This document shows positions 41,601 through 51,745 of a DNA stretch of 64,000 nt, one piece after another. The stretch is from Brienomyrus brachyistius. Lineage: Eukaryota > Chordata > Actinopteri > Osteoglossiformes > Mormyridae. Both the position numbers and the translations under genes were made by a program. Where the stretch lies: positions 30,967,482 to 31,031,481 of the forward strand of contig NC_064539.1 in NCBI RefSeq assembly GCF_023856365.1, read 5' to 3'. Positions within the stretch are counted from its first letter, which is position 1; every line of letters starts with the position of its first letter. Under the pieces are notes generated by a model. It was given only the letters and a program-made list of their open reading frames with translations. It did not search any database and was not told where the DNA came from.

Positions 41601-43488
41601 TTTACATGCAATCCTGTTTAAAACATTAGTTGCATGTGCGGGTGCTGGAATCAGTGTAAAGTGCGGTCCGGTACCCAGGAGCATGACAGACAGCACAGAG
41701 CCCAAATCCATCTCTGGTCTTAACCCTGTCAGAGCTTAGCTACATTTGCTTTCTGTACTTTAGTCATGCTTAAAGAGCAAACAAGATACTGACCATGTGA
41801 CTGATCAGGATACCAGGCAGCGACAGCCTGTGTTCAGTATGCCTGGGCCCCTTTGTGCTTGTAGCAAGAAGCAGGTTACCATGGAGATGGGGGGAGCAGA
41901 ACATACCACTAGTTTCTTGTGGTAGGGGGTCACTGTGGCCATAAACTATTGTGTGTGTGTGTATGTGTGTGGGGGGGGGGGGGACTGAGAGCTTCTGATG
42001 AGGGGGTTTCCTGCAAATGTGGTGGGAAGATCTGTCTTTACTGCTCCATGCAGCAACCCACACACCCCCTTGCCAAATGCACCCCCCCCCCAATGTAAGA
42101 GGAGCCAAGCATGAGTGGGCAACAGGCGGCACGTAGAGGCCGGCCATGATGAAGAAACAATAATGGTGATCATAAGGAACGTGCATGACGAGCTTCCCAG
42201 GCGGAGGGAACTGAGATGGACTGAAGAGGTTTATTCGTCACACACAGTACAACTTGCAGTGAAATGTATCCGTTAATTCATTAAGATCAGTTAATGACAA
42301 TATCCTGAAGCACTGTCATCACCCAGACAGTAGGTAGAGTGCAGCCAAAGGAAGGCAGGGACAGGCTGTTTGTTTCAGGCTGCAGCAGAACAACAGCTAC
42401 CCTGTATCACATGCCTTCAGATCTTGGGGCTCCTCAGGCGAACTGCTCAATGTTTATTACAATGCAGGACATGTTGAGGCAGAAACACACGCAAATATGC
42501 ATCTGTCTCACAAAACATTACACTTCCTTTACAATGATGTCACTGTTCTGCGAGGGAGACCCTTGCACTTTCGCAGCTGCTTAAAGCGGAAGCTGCCCCG
42601 CCTGGCCAGATGGACACATAAGCGAAGTACACAAGGGACGCCCAAGTACGGCTAATAAAACCCAGCGGATCATATGATCCCGAATCGCGTAGTCAGCGAA
42701 TTCAGAAACTAGTAAAGACAACGCAGGGGTGTTTCTAGTCGGCCTGCAGTTAAACGCGAAAGCAGCTCCTCGGCCCCAGCGCCGCGTAACACAACGTCTG
42801 CCCGTTTGCAGGCTGTAACTGGAGAAGCTTGGCTCGGACCCCCTGTTGTTGTTTACGTTTCATCCACTTCATCCACACCCCACCCTTACCGCCGGACTTC
42901 AAGCTTTCCGCTTAGACATCGTCTTTATTGATACAGTGCTGAAAATCCTGCATTAGATATGTTAATACTCCTAAACATAACACCACCCCAATAATAATAA
43001 CAGCGATTCGTGACATGGGCCTACACTAAACCTGGCATATCGGAAGTATCCCCTCCGACGATAAAATTCGCTGTCCTGGCTGCCACTGTCACACATCCCC
43101 ATTTTCTCGGTAGTCAGTTTTCCTCTCGGCTGCTCCGACACCATCAACACAGCCGAGCGAGTTCGCCACGCCAAATAACACCAACAATAGGACGAAATTC
43201 ACGTCGATCAGCGCCTTTGCACCCGCCCATTGCCGTTCCAAACAATCCTATTGGCTCACACCTTTGTCAACATTGGAAAAATTACATTCCGAGAAAGTGT
43301 CCACCACCCCCATTCCGTCGCCCTGTAAAGCGGAAATTCCATCAGCCGAGCTATACGGGCTGCATTTCTTCGTTCCAGCACGATTAAAAAGTAATAAAGG
43401 GCGCATTTTTACGGCAAGCGACTGCTTACGGCACCGTGCGGCGCTACGTACCGTTGAGCCCTGGGTCTTCGTCGCTTGCAGCGGCCAT
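38606..43488 (-). CDS. bnip3l: BNIP3-like mitophagy receptor (NIX), six exons
   Basis: Exons at 43452-43488, 40699-40918, 40545-40614, 39723-39826, 39407-39556 and 38606-38654 join in frame to 209 residues; human has 219. NIX sits in the outer mitochondrial membrane by a C-terminal helix and recruits LC3/GABARAP for mitophagy. Visible: LIR motif W15-V-E-L18; the hallmark [20 protein letters not shown] (51-70) then LDAQHES; a BH3-like stretch with '[20 protein letters not shown]' (129-148); basic segment R152-K167; and transmembrane helix about 176-198 with [13 protein letters not shown]. Compared with human, the N-terminus is shorter ([13 protein letters not shown]) and lacks the Asn run. The small-residue motif reads VxxxGxxxG where relatives have AxxxGxxxG. 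BNIP3 itself is less similar. Confidence 0.97.
38791..38909 (+). mobile_element. Decayed SINE relic in bnip3l intron 5
   Basis: Diverged plus-strand match to the SINE at 4396-4755: 'cttcctccaggtacttcag', 'tctcccacagtctgaaaac' and 'tgcccgtaggtgtgcac'. Head and tail are missing. Confidence 0.6.
39407..39556 (-). CDS. bnip3l: bnip3l exon 5
   Basis: Encodes [40 protein letters not shown] and [10 protein letters not shown], i.e. the end of the BH3-like region, the basic juxtamembrane part and most of the membrane helix. Acceptor 'gtgacacag', donor GTGAGT. Confidence 0.97.
39723..39826 (-). CDS. bnip3l: bnip3l exon 4
   Basis: Encodes [20 protein letters not shown] then [15 protein letters not shown]. 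An acidic, probably helical start leads into the conserved [17 protein letters not shown] block. Donor GTGAGT, phase 2. Confidence 0.97.
39935..40515. repeat. 34-bp CpG-rich minisatellite in bnip3l intron 3, about 17 copies
   Basis: The unit is 'agcactaaacacgcggcaca' plus 'cggagcgcaggcac'. Each copy has three to four CpG. The array ends about 30 bp from the exon 3 donor. Variants CACGCGGCACA and CGCGCGGCATA are clustered in blocks. Confidence 0.95.
40545..40614 (-). CDS. bnip3l: bnip3l exon 3
   Basis: Encodes R(split)[19 protein letters not shown] then KEGQ, matching human SPSPQEDGQIMFDVEM. Acceptor is a C-run then AG; donor GTGTGT. Found by splicing, not as an open frame from ATG. Confidence 0.94.
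40699..40918 (-). CDS. bnip3l: bnip3l exon 2
   Basis: Encodes [10 protein letters not shown], a Pro/Gly/Thr-rich linker about residues 23-50, the conserved [20 protein letters not shown] and [15 protein letters not shown]. It contains the whole LIR core. Acceptor 'ctccacccccag', donor GTACTC. Confidence 0.97.
43452..43488 (-). CDS. bnip3l: bnip3l exon 1 (start)
   Basis: Encodes [12 protein letters not shown] plus the first base of Gly13, with donor GTACGT. The junction GLN/GSWVEL parallels human AGLNSSWVEL, which fixes both the exon and its frame. Confidence 0.9.
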
Positions 43489-43640
43489 GATGCCTGTGCG
43501 CGTGGCTCGTGAGCGTCACTAATAAACTGACGGGACGGACGCGCGCGCCGCCGCTGTCGCCGCGCCCGGCTGATTGTTGCGGAATAGCTGAGGACGCTGT
43601 GACGTATGCTGGATTCGTGGTGGCCAGGTTCTCAGTTAAA
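43489..43640 (-). promoter_or_regulatory. CpG-rich bnip3l promoter / 5' UTR
   Basis: Very CpG-rich sequence directly upstream of the ATG ('cgcgcgccgccgctgtcgcc'). A TGACGTA CRE-like word lies near 43601. The GCGTG core of a hypoxia element occurs near 43499 and 43733; such cores are short and common, so a HIF role, known for mammalian BNIP3L, is only suggested. Confidence 0.55.
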
Positions 43641-44227
43641 CTTAGTAACTTAAAGCTACTTGCAGAGTTTTCTTCGCTTGCTCTATAACAGAGTCTACTG
43701 TAAGCTGCCTCACAGGAGGTACTGCGGGTGGGGGCGTGTTGCTGAAGAGGTCTCCAAATGGCAAACATTAGTAATGCAGGCCATCATATCGGCTCATATC
43801 GTTTACTTTATTCAGTAGTTCAGTGTGGAATTTATTTCTCCATTTTGTTTAATTCTTTTGTTTGTTCTGGGTGCCAAAGGAAAACAGAAACCGTAGTCAG
43901 CATACACCAGTATGATTACATAATATTTTCACACATATTTTCAGATAGCCCACTGACCCCTTCCCAGCTTCTGTTCTGAAAAAAGAGAAAAAAACATTAA
44001 ATTTATAAAAAAAGTGCATTCTGCAGTTGGGTCTGTTTCATGCGTCTCCTGGGCTTCACTGAGCACAGAGCAGGAGCCCAGAGCCCCATGGGGCTCCCAC
44101 TGCACAGAGAGAAGCCGGCACACTGCAGGAACACTGTCACCACACAGCTGGTTAGGCGCTCGCTCACCTGTGAAGGTACTAGAGACCCCTACTCACAGCA
44201 CTCCCTCTTACTCCAAATAATAAGGAC

Positions 44228-44870
44228 ACGATAGGGAGCGTGCTGACCGGCTGTGTCTCCATCTGGTTTGGCAGCCAGAAAGCCTCAGACAGGAAATGGC
44301 TGCAGAGAGAGGTGAGGACTGCAGAGAGGATCGTCGGGACTCTCATCCAGGACATTGCACTCAAACGCTGTCTCAGCAGGGCCGTGATGTCATCAGAGAC
44401 TCCGCCCACCCCCACCACGGACTGTTCGCCCTGCTGCCCTCTGGGAAGAGGCTTTGCAGCATCAGGACCAGGACAGTTGGATTCTGTAATAGTTTCATTC
44501 CTTAAGCCAGTAGACTCCTGAACTTTTAATAACTCATGGCTCCACCCCCCCCCCACCACCTCCCCACACTCCGCCTCTCTCAATCCATGCACGGCACTTT
44601 CTGAAGAAATTTTTTATTTTTAAAATGTCTTGCACTATAATAGTGATGTACACTTGTTTTTTGCTGCTATACTGCGGTTAATATATTTTAATGTTAGTTC
44701 CTCTTATATCATATTCTCTATTTAGTTCACGTTTTCTAGTATTAGAACACTCTGCTAGGTGGTGGTGAGTGAATGCACTGTAGTTTTGCTCTGATGTGAT
44801 CTGGTGTGTGTTCTGAATGACAATAAAAGTGGTCATTCTATTCTTCTATTCTATTCTAAAAACACTACGG
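44228..44870 (+). mobile_element. 3' end of a non-LTR retrotransposon (LINE, jockey/L2/Rex type), broken
   Basis: The frame from about 44231 encodes 'SVLTGCVSIWFGSQKASDRK' and RTAERIVGTLIQDIA, the C-terminal region after the reverse-transcriptase domain of fish LINEs. A frame break follows, and 'HGLFALLPSGKRLCSIRTRT' continues in another frame. The 3' part ends with 'gaatgacaataaaagtgg' and TTCTATTCTA-type repeats, as in such elements. 5'-truncated and inactive. Confidence 0.75.
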
Positions 44871-44926
44871 AAGACTAAACCAGACCCAGATCTACTCCAT
44901 GGTTCCTGTACTGCCATGATTTTTAA

Positions 44927-45150
44927 GTGTGGGGGGGAATTCCATAGGCTATCCTTTTTTGGGAACGTTTTTCAGGTCCTCACAATATAAACCTCCAGTT
45001 TATTAAAGAAAATCTGTGAATGCAATCAAATAACCAAAATAGTTCGTAGTCTTGTATTTTGTTTGGCTACTTATGGTTAAGGGTAGGGCTGGTCAGGGAT
45101 TAAGGTTGGCATAGTTAGGATTGTGGTTTTGCCAGTACAAATAAATAGTC
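44927..45150 (-). repeat. GTGGGGAC-family repeat, inverted relative to 55419
   Basis: Contains 'ggtcctcacaatataaac', 'tctgtgaatgcaatcaa', 'cttgtattttgtttggctac' and a GGTTAAGGGTAGGG block, the reverse of the plus-strand copies. Confidence 0.6.
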
Positions 45151-45896
45151 TTCAGAGTAATAGAAATAAAACTGTGTGCGTTTGTGCGCAAACCGTGCCA
45201 GACATTATCAAGACTGAAAAGTGCTCTGCTCACTCACAGACACAAGATGGGGCCAGACAGGCCGTGTGCCCACAGGGGAGCCATCCTCAGTGAGGTTGTG
45301 AGGGTAGAGGTCCTCACCCCAGCACACAAGGTCAGAATGCACATGAGATCAAACATGTACAGAAGGACATATTCAGCCTGATATGGGGCTGCAAGCATGA
45401 CCAGTGCTGGGCGGAAAGGTCAGAAGCCTGGTTCTGCTTGGCTGCTACCATGTAAACACATCCAGAACAAAACCAGGACCTTCCGTTTATTCAGTGATGA
45501 ACAGTAAGCGGTGCGCCGAGCCTGAGAACCGGCAGACGGCTCTCTGGAGCAGCCTCAGGGGGGTGCTAAACTGCCAGGACACGTGCTTGTCCCTGCTTGC
45601 ATTGCGATGGGGTCACACTCTACCCACATGCCACTGGCCAATCACATGCAGGTAGGAGCACAGACGCGGCGAGCTGGGGGTGAGCACAGGAAGCACTTAG
45701 AGAAACAAAATAACCAATGATGACCTATCCTGGTGGAAGGGGGGCGTTAGCGTGGCAGCAGAGAGGTGTGGCCTCAACTCTGCAAGCAGGTCGCTATGGC
45801 AGCCGCACCACCCCTGGCCAGGCACGGAGACCGGCACACCATAGAGGCGTGCATCTGGCTGGACACAGCAGGAGCTTCCAGCTGGGGGCAAGCCGT

Positions 45897-46642
45897 CTAG
45901 AGCAGCTTTTCCTGGACGATATAGAGGTTGTTGGTGGTCACCACAGCGATGATGTTGTCACAGGGCTGCCAGGTGGTGTGCAGGATCTTCTTGTTGAAGT
46001 CCAAGCAGTCCATGCTGATCTCTTCCTTCTTGCTGCTGCTGTATACCAAGGTGCTGCCGTGGCTAGAGAAGAACTCTGCGGTCAAGGAAACTCCCAAAAA
46101 GCTGCACCCCCGCCAATCCCAAGGAGGATACTGACGCTGTGGTCTGTGATCTCCAGCTGCAAGAGGTTGATGCACAGGTTGTCACCCGATAGGTATGTCT
46201 CTCAGTCACTGTTGGTGGAGATGGAGTTGATGTGGGAGGGGTGGGTGTCGGCGAAGATGTGCCGGGGGCTGGTCTCCACGATCAGCTCCATGGGCTGGAA
46301 CACTAGCACCTGGGTGGGGTCGGAGCAGACCAATCAGGACCACCACAGAAAAGAACCCTCCTACAGAATGCTGCATGAAGATCAGAGTGCCCATACTATA
46401 GCTGATATGGACAAAGAGCCAATCATAGCCCGTCAGCTCATGATAGACAGGCAGAAGGGCCAATCAGCACCCTTCAAATCAGATAGCATAATTCTGCAAT
46501 GCTGGTGCTATACTTTATGTGGTGGCGAGGAGCGGCTCGTGCTGCCCCCTGCGGAAACACTCACACTTGGCCGGGTCGTCATCAACGGCCCCTTTCAAAT
46601 GAGAGAAGCACCACTGCATGTGGTTGGCTCCACCTCCAGCTC
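45897..46642 (-). pseudogene. ppp2r2a: Decayed ppp2r2a-like locus (PP2A B55-alpha subunit)
   Basis: Three pieces of the WD40-type regulatory subunit are recognisable on the minus strand. (a) 46566-46642 after acceptor 'gcttttag': AGGGANHMQWCFSHLKGAV then DDDPA, like human exon 2 (NDIQWCFSQVKGAVDDDVAE). (b) 46080-46309 after 'cccacccag': VFQPMELIVETSPRHIFADT and HINSISTNSD, then TGA at 46202-46204 where human has Tyr, then '[20 protein letters not shown]'. (c) 45897-46080 in another frame: [18 protein letters not shown] fused directly to '[19 protein letters not shown]' and [13 protein letters not shown], stop TAG. About 180 residues between SSSK and EIS, and all of exons 3-5, are missing. Remaining splice signals argue for an unprocessed gene that decayed in place, next to bnip3l as in other vertebrates. 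Confidence 0.8.
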
Positions 46643-46863
46643 CTAAAAGCAACCAGTCAGATAGATTTTTTGGCAGCCTCACTCTTCTAAGCAGTCACAG
46701 GAACCGCAGAAAAAAGTGTGCCATCACAGAACGCTGGCAGTGCAAGATCGGGTCAGGGAGGTTACCAGTCAGTGAGTATATGTGCATTCACATGATGAGT
46801 GGGTGACAGCAATGCTGTCACATGACTTGGAAGAAGAGAGAGGCTGCCCAGTGTACGCTGATG

Positions 46864-47460
46864 CCTGCAGCGCTGTGAGATACCCGCCTGCAGCGCTGAG
46901 AGATACCCGCCTGCAGCGCTGTGAGATACCCGCCTGCAACGCTGTGAGATTCCCACCTGCAACGCTGAGAGATACCCGTCTGCAACGCTGAGAGATACCC
47001 GCCTGCAGCGCTAAGAGATACCCGCCTGCAGCGCTGTGAGATACCCGCCTGCAGCGCTGAGAGATACCCGCCTGTAGCGCTGTGAGATACCCGCCTGCAG
47101 CGCTGAGAGATACCCGCCTGCAACGCTGTGAGATACCCGCCTGCAACGCTGTGAGATACCCGCCTGCAACGCTGTGAGATACCCGCCTGCAACGCTGTGA
47201 GATACCCGCCTGCAGCGCTGAGAGATACCCGCCTGCAACGCTGAGAGATACCCGCCTGCAACGCTGTGAGATACCCGCCTGCAACGCTGTGAGATACCCG
47301 CCTGCAACGCTGTGAGATACCCGCCTGCAGCGCTGAGAGATTCCCGCCTGCAGCGCTGTGAGATTCCCGCCTGCAGCGCTGTGAGATTCCCGCCTGCAGC
47401 GCTGAGAGATACCCGCCTGCAGCGCTGAGAGATACCCGCCTGCAGCGCTGTGAGATTTCC
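46864..47460. repeat. 23-bp minisatellite, about 26 copies
   Basis: The unit is 'cgcctgcagcgctgtgagat' plus ACC. Variants GCAGCGC/GCAACGC and GTGAG/AGAG are mixed. It lies immediately upstream of the decayed ppp2r2a exon 2. Long minus-strand frames are artefacts. Confidence 0.95.
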
Positions 47461-47552
47461 ACCTCAGACTTTCAATGGGCTCAGGCCTAACAATGTCCTA
47501 GACAGTAAATGTTTCTTCCTCTGGTTATGAGAGACTGACTGGGTATGTAAGT

Positions 47553-47752
47553 CAGTGGTTCTCAAACTCGGTCCTCGGGCCCCACTGCCCGGCTTGTTTT
47601 CCAGCTATCCCTGTCCCACACACGAGTCCAGCTGTCTTTCAGCTTCTGATTACCTGGATCAGGTGTGTTCAGTCAATCAGTAGTGTGTGTGGCAGGGATA
47701 GCTGGAAAACAACAGGGCAGTGGGTCCCGTGGACCGAGTTTGAGAACCACTG
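47553..47752. mobile_element. hAT-type MITE, 200 bp, with target-site duplication
   Basis: Terminal inverted repeats 'cagtggttctcaaactcggt' and, at the right, 'accgagtttgagaaccactg' are nearly perfect. They match the CAGTGGTTCTCAAMC ends of hAT-Charlie elements. Flanks 'atgtaagt' (47545-47552) and 'atgtaagc' (47753-47760) form an 8-bp target duplication with one mismatch, the size expected for hAT. Long inner arms ('gttttccagctatccctg' / 'cagggatagctggaaaac') make a foldback. No transposase. Confidence 0.92.
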
Positions 47753-48007
47753 ATGTAAGCTAACTAACCCAAACCCTAACTAACCCAAAACCTTCACACC
47801 TGCACCTTCCTCTGTGCTTTGCAGCAGAAGACTCCCACACTGCTGGTCCCCCATATCACTGTAACCCCCCTCACAAACACCCTAACCCAAACTTGTCTGA
47901 ATACTGACCTCGCCTACAGCCCCCCTTGCTATGAACTGACCCCTCTCCCCACTGGGAGCCCAGAGAGCATACAGCTCTGCTGACTGAGGAGTACAAGACT
48001 GCAGAAA

Positions 48008-48440
48008 GGCAGAGAGGGAGAGACGCAGACACAGAGACGCAGACAGAGAGAGAAACGCAAGCGCAGACGCAGACAGAGAGACGCAGACAGACAGAGAGAC
48101 GCAGACAGAGAGAGAAACGCAGACACAGACGCAGACAGAGAGACGCAGACAGAGACACACAGATACACAGTCAGAGAGAGAGAGAGAGACACAGATACAG
48201 TCACAGAGAGAGAGACGCAGACAGAGAGAGAGACGCAGATACAGTCACAGAGAGAGACACAGACAGAGAGACGCAGACAGAGACGCAGACAGAGAGACGC
48301 AGACAGAGACGCAGACAGAGAGACGCAGACAGAGAGACGCAGACAGAGACACAGACAGAGAGACGCAGACAGAGACGAAGACAGTCTCAGAAACAAAAAA
48401 CGCAGACACAGAGAGAGACAGACACCTAGACAGAGAGAGA
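48008..48440. repeat. GACGCAGACAGAGA-type microsatellite / minisatellite
   Basis: Irregular mixture of 'gacgcagacagagaga' and 'gagacacagatacagtcac' words for over 400 bp, purine-rich on the plus strand. Confidence 0.92.
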
Positions 48441-48544
48441 GAGACTCTCTCTCACACATACACACCATCAGTGTCTCTCCCTTTATATGTAATTCCCCTC
48501 TCGAAAAAACATCACCAAGGGTGAGCATATGGTTCAGCGGCTCA

Positions 48545-48765
48545 CCTCGATGCACAGCGGAGAGAAAGCGGCCGTCTCATGCCGCCGGTTACCCAAGCAC
48601 CGACATGCAAACCGGGCGCTTATAAGGTGCCTCTGTACGGGCGGTCTGCACTGAGGACGGCACCTGTCTCCCTGATTCTCACGCTGACTGTCTCTCCGAC
48701 CACCCCGTCTTGCTCTCCATTCGCTTTCAAAATGAAACAAGCTCCCCCAACATGACGTCAACGGG
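48545..48765 (-). promoter_or_regulatory. Promoter-like patch with CRE, TATA-like box and donor-like end
   Basis: On the minus strand a full CRE palindrome TGACGTCA (48753-48760) is followed about 130 bp on by a TATA-like TTATAAG (near 48618-48626), then CpG-rich sequence and a donor-like AG/GTGAG at about 48546. It lies 1.9 kb upstream of the decayed ppp2r2a exon 2 and may be its old promoter and first exon. This is inference only. Confidence 0.35.
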
Positions 48766-50377
48766 GCACGGGGTGGGGGTGTGGCTCTGGCGTTATGACG
48801 CCCTCATATGATGCCGGTTGTAGCATTACGTTCAAGTTCTGTATTAAAAAGGCTCTATTGCACATAGTTAATATTTCACTTCTGCACTTTATCAGTATTT
48901 ATTGTATTATTCTGCGGTCTGCGTATTTATCCGGATTGGACATATTTCTTACTTGTTTCTCATTGAGTTGTCTTGCGCTTTCACGTCTTGTATCGCTCTG
49001 CTGTTTGTCCTATCCCCTATGCACCCGTCTCATACCCTGCATTTTTTTGGAATACGTGACAATATTAAGTTGAAAATTGAAAAAAAAAAAACGATTTCTA
49101 AGTGAACACTGCTAACATTAAAGTTGCGGGGCTTTAACAGGTCGCGGAAGATCACACGGAGATTACAGATCTGATGAATTGCTGCTGGTTTATTTTCACT
49201 TAACGTTATGGAGTATAACGTACTGCATAACAAAAAGTGACATCACATTTTGGCAAGCCGTTTTAGCTTCAGTTCGTTTCTAGAGCATATCACAAATTCA
49301 TTTCTAACTAATTAGAATGCAAATTCTTGATATCACAAATTCAATTGTTAGACTTGAATTAGTTAAAATGCTAATTTCTAATATCAGAATTTCAGTTCCC
49401 GGGACCATACGACTATTCAACTCCTTCCAACGATTAAACTGACCTATCTCTGTTCACCTGTTATATTAGCGTCAGACAACGTCTGAATTTGGTATTTCAA
49501 AATATATATTTAGCTACAATTTATACTGCTGTAGTATTTTTTGTATTTATAATATTTACTATTTTATAACAGTTATATATACAGTATGCCATAATTTCAG
49601 TATCTTTCTTGCACATTCCCTTGCACTTGCACTACCACTGTGTCAACTGGTAAATACTGTATCACTAAATAATTACTCTATAATGATTATATCTATAATG
49701 ATTAGTTTTCTTAGTACCTTACCTTTCATCAGTGTAATTTAAAATAACAATTTCTGATATCAGTAATTCAGTTGTTACCAGCTATGATTACAAGCGAATT
49801 ATAACTGGTTATAAATGATCTCCTGATATCCGAAACTGACATAATTTAGCAGAAATGTATTTGGTTGTGCTCCCCCCCGCCCCGCAACTGGATTGGTATG
49901 GCCCTAAAAATGACATTGTGTGTAACTTGTCCTTCTCTCCTCAGCAATGTTGTGCAAGTAACTGAATATTAATAATTAGCAATGGTGGGCAGGGTTCCAC
50001 TAATCCGCTAATTAGCAAAGCTAGCTTCTTCATTAGCAGATTAACATTTCCACTAACTTTGAAAACCGTGGGTTGTGCCAGTTAGCTTCAACTAAATTTA
50101 GTTTGGCTAACTGTAAATCCACTAAAAAATTTTTTGCACACGGGACACGCTAAAGCGTCTCTGTAAGAGCGGGAGGGGGAACCTTCTGATCCTGAATTGT
50201 CTCTGTGTCTCTTTGTTTCTGAGTATCTGAATCTCTGAGTTATGTGACTCACAGGCTGATTCACAAACTGGGTTCTGAATGATCCAATGGGCTTTTCCTG
50301 TTGCGCCTGCAGTCCCACACAAGTTGTCCCCCTCATGACCTGACATGGTAACTGCTGTCTGTCAGAACTCCACTCGG
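48766..50377. other. Gene-free AT-rich stretch
   Basis: AT-rich, unique-looking. Several related words ('tcacaaattcatttctaac', 'atcacaaattcaattgtta', 'atatcagaatttcagttcc', 'atatcagtaattcagttgtt') recur between 49290 and 49780, possibly an old tandem or transposon remnant. No exon recognised. Confidence 0.4.
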
Positions 50378-50545
50378 GGAGGCGCGTGACTCAGCAGCTC
50401 ATGGGTTTGTGCTGGTGCCCAAATAGTTGTGGGTCTGAATCCTGTGGCAGAATGATCCCGTCACCTTAGGGCCCCTGAGCAATCCCATGAACAGAAACTG
50501 CTTCAAGGATGCTGGCTGACCACTGCTCTTGCTTATATACATGTG
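50378..50545 (+). mobile_element. Decayed SINE (type 2)
   Basis: Box A-like 'gtgactcagcagctcatgg' and box B-like 'gtgggtctgaatcctg', then a body with 'gatcccgtcaccttagggc' and CCCCTGAGCAA. Comparable to the element at 4012. Confidence 0.5.
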
Positions 50546-50967
50546 TATCTCTCTGTTGAAGAGAAGTGTACAGTATGCAAAAAATTACCCAGTTTCTCAA
50601 TGGGGAAGAATGAAGTACTGCTGTTCTATTCCCCGGGGAGTCGCCTAAGAGCATTTTTATTTAGCGGCACTAGATGGCGATAAAGCATCACTTATGAGTT
50701 ACAGGATTTCAAGATTGCTGCCAGGGTAAGGCACACCAATCAATGTCAATGAAATTCTGAAGAAAAATTTGGTGGGACATTAAAAGAGGCTTCATGGAAC
50801 TCAGTGAAAACAGACAACCAGACAGGTTCTACACCACACCGAGATTTGTTAACATGGGACCTTTTGGTTTCTGCTGTATATTTTTTGGTTGTAATTGTAG
50901 AGGTATGAACTGACGAACGGCAAAATGATCCAAATCAGTTTAAAATATTAACCCCCGTTGAGATCTG

Positions 50968-51745
50968 CCAGGAGACAGTCTGACACTTCCTGGCCTGACT
51001 GACCTGTAGGTGAGGGGACAGCTTCTGTCCACCAGGAGACAGTCTGACACTTCCTGGCCTGACTGACCTGTAGGTGAGGGGACAGCTTCTGTCCACCAGG
51101 AGACAGTCTGACACTTCCTGGCCTGACTGACCTGTAGGTGAGGGGACAGCTTCTGTCCACCAGGAGACAGTCTGACACTTCCTGGCCTGACTGACCTGTA
51201 GGTGAGGGGACAGCTTCTGTCCACCAGGAGACAGTCTGACACTTCCTGGCCTGACTGACCTGTAGGTGAGGGGACAGCTTCTGTCCACCAGGAGACAGTC
51301 TGACACTTCCTGGCCTGACTGACCTGTAGGTGAGGGGACAGCTTCTGTCCACCAGGAGACAGTCTGACACTTCCTGGCCTGACTGACCTGTAGGTGAGGG
51401 GACAGCTTCTGTCCACCAGGAGACAGTCTGACACTTCCTGGCCTGACTGACCTGTAGGTGAGGGGACAACTTCTGTCCACCAGGAGACAGTCTGACACTT
51501 CCTGGCCTGACTGACCTGTAGGTGAGGGGACAGCTTCTGTCCACCAGGAGACAGTCTGACACTTCCTGGCCTGACTGACCTGTAGGTGAGGGGACAGCTT
51601 CTGTCTACCAGGAGACAGTCTGACACTTCCTGGCCTGACTGACCTGTAGGTGAGGGGACAGCTTCTGTCCACCAGGAGACAGTCTGACACTTCCTGGTCT
51701 GACTGACCTGAAGGTGAGGGGACAGCTTCTGTCCACCAGGAGACA
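50968..51745. repeat. 64-bp minisatellite, about 12 copies
   Basis: The unit is 'aggagacagtctgacacttc', 'ctggcctgactgacctgtag' and 'gtgaggggacagcttctgtc' plus CACC. Copies are almost identical, which suggests recent expansion. Three minus-strand frames stay open for over 200 codons only because the unit has no stop in those frames. Confidence 0.97.

Noticed and set aside
42211..42290. Possible transposon end (TTTATTCGTCACACACAGTA-like)
   Set aside because: Resembles a fish repeat end, but no partner end or duplication was seen; too weak to list.
45717..46646. 309-codon plus-strand frame
   Set aside because: It is the antisense shadow of the decayed ppp2r2a-like exons; its peptide has no recognisable domain.
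46769..47462. Minus-strand frames of up to 214 codons (RRVSLSAAGGYL-type)
   Set aside because: Produced by the 23-bp minisatellite; the repeat peptide rotates through frames.
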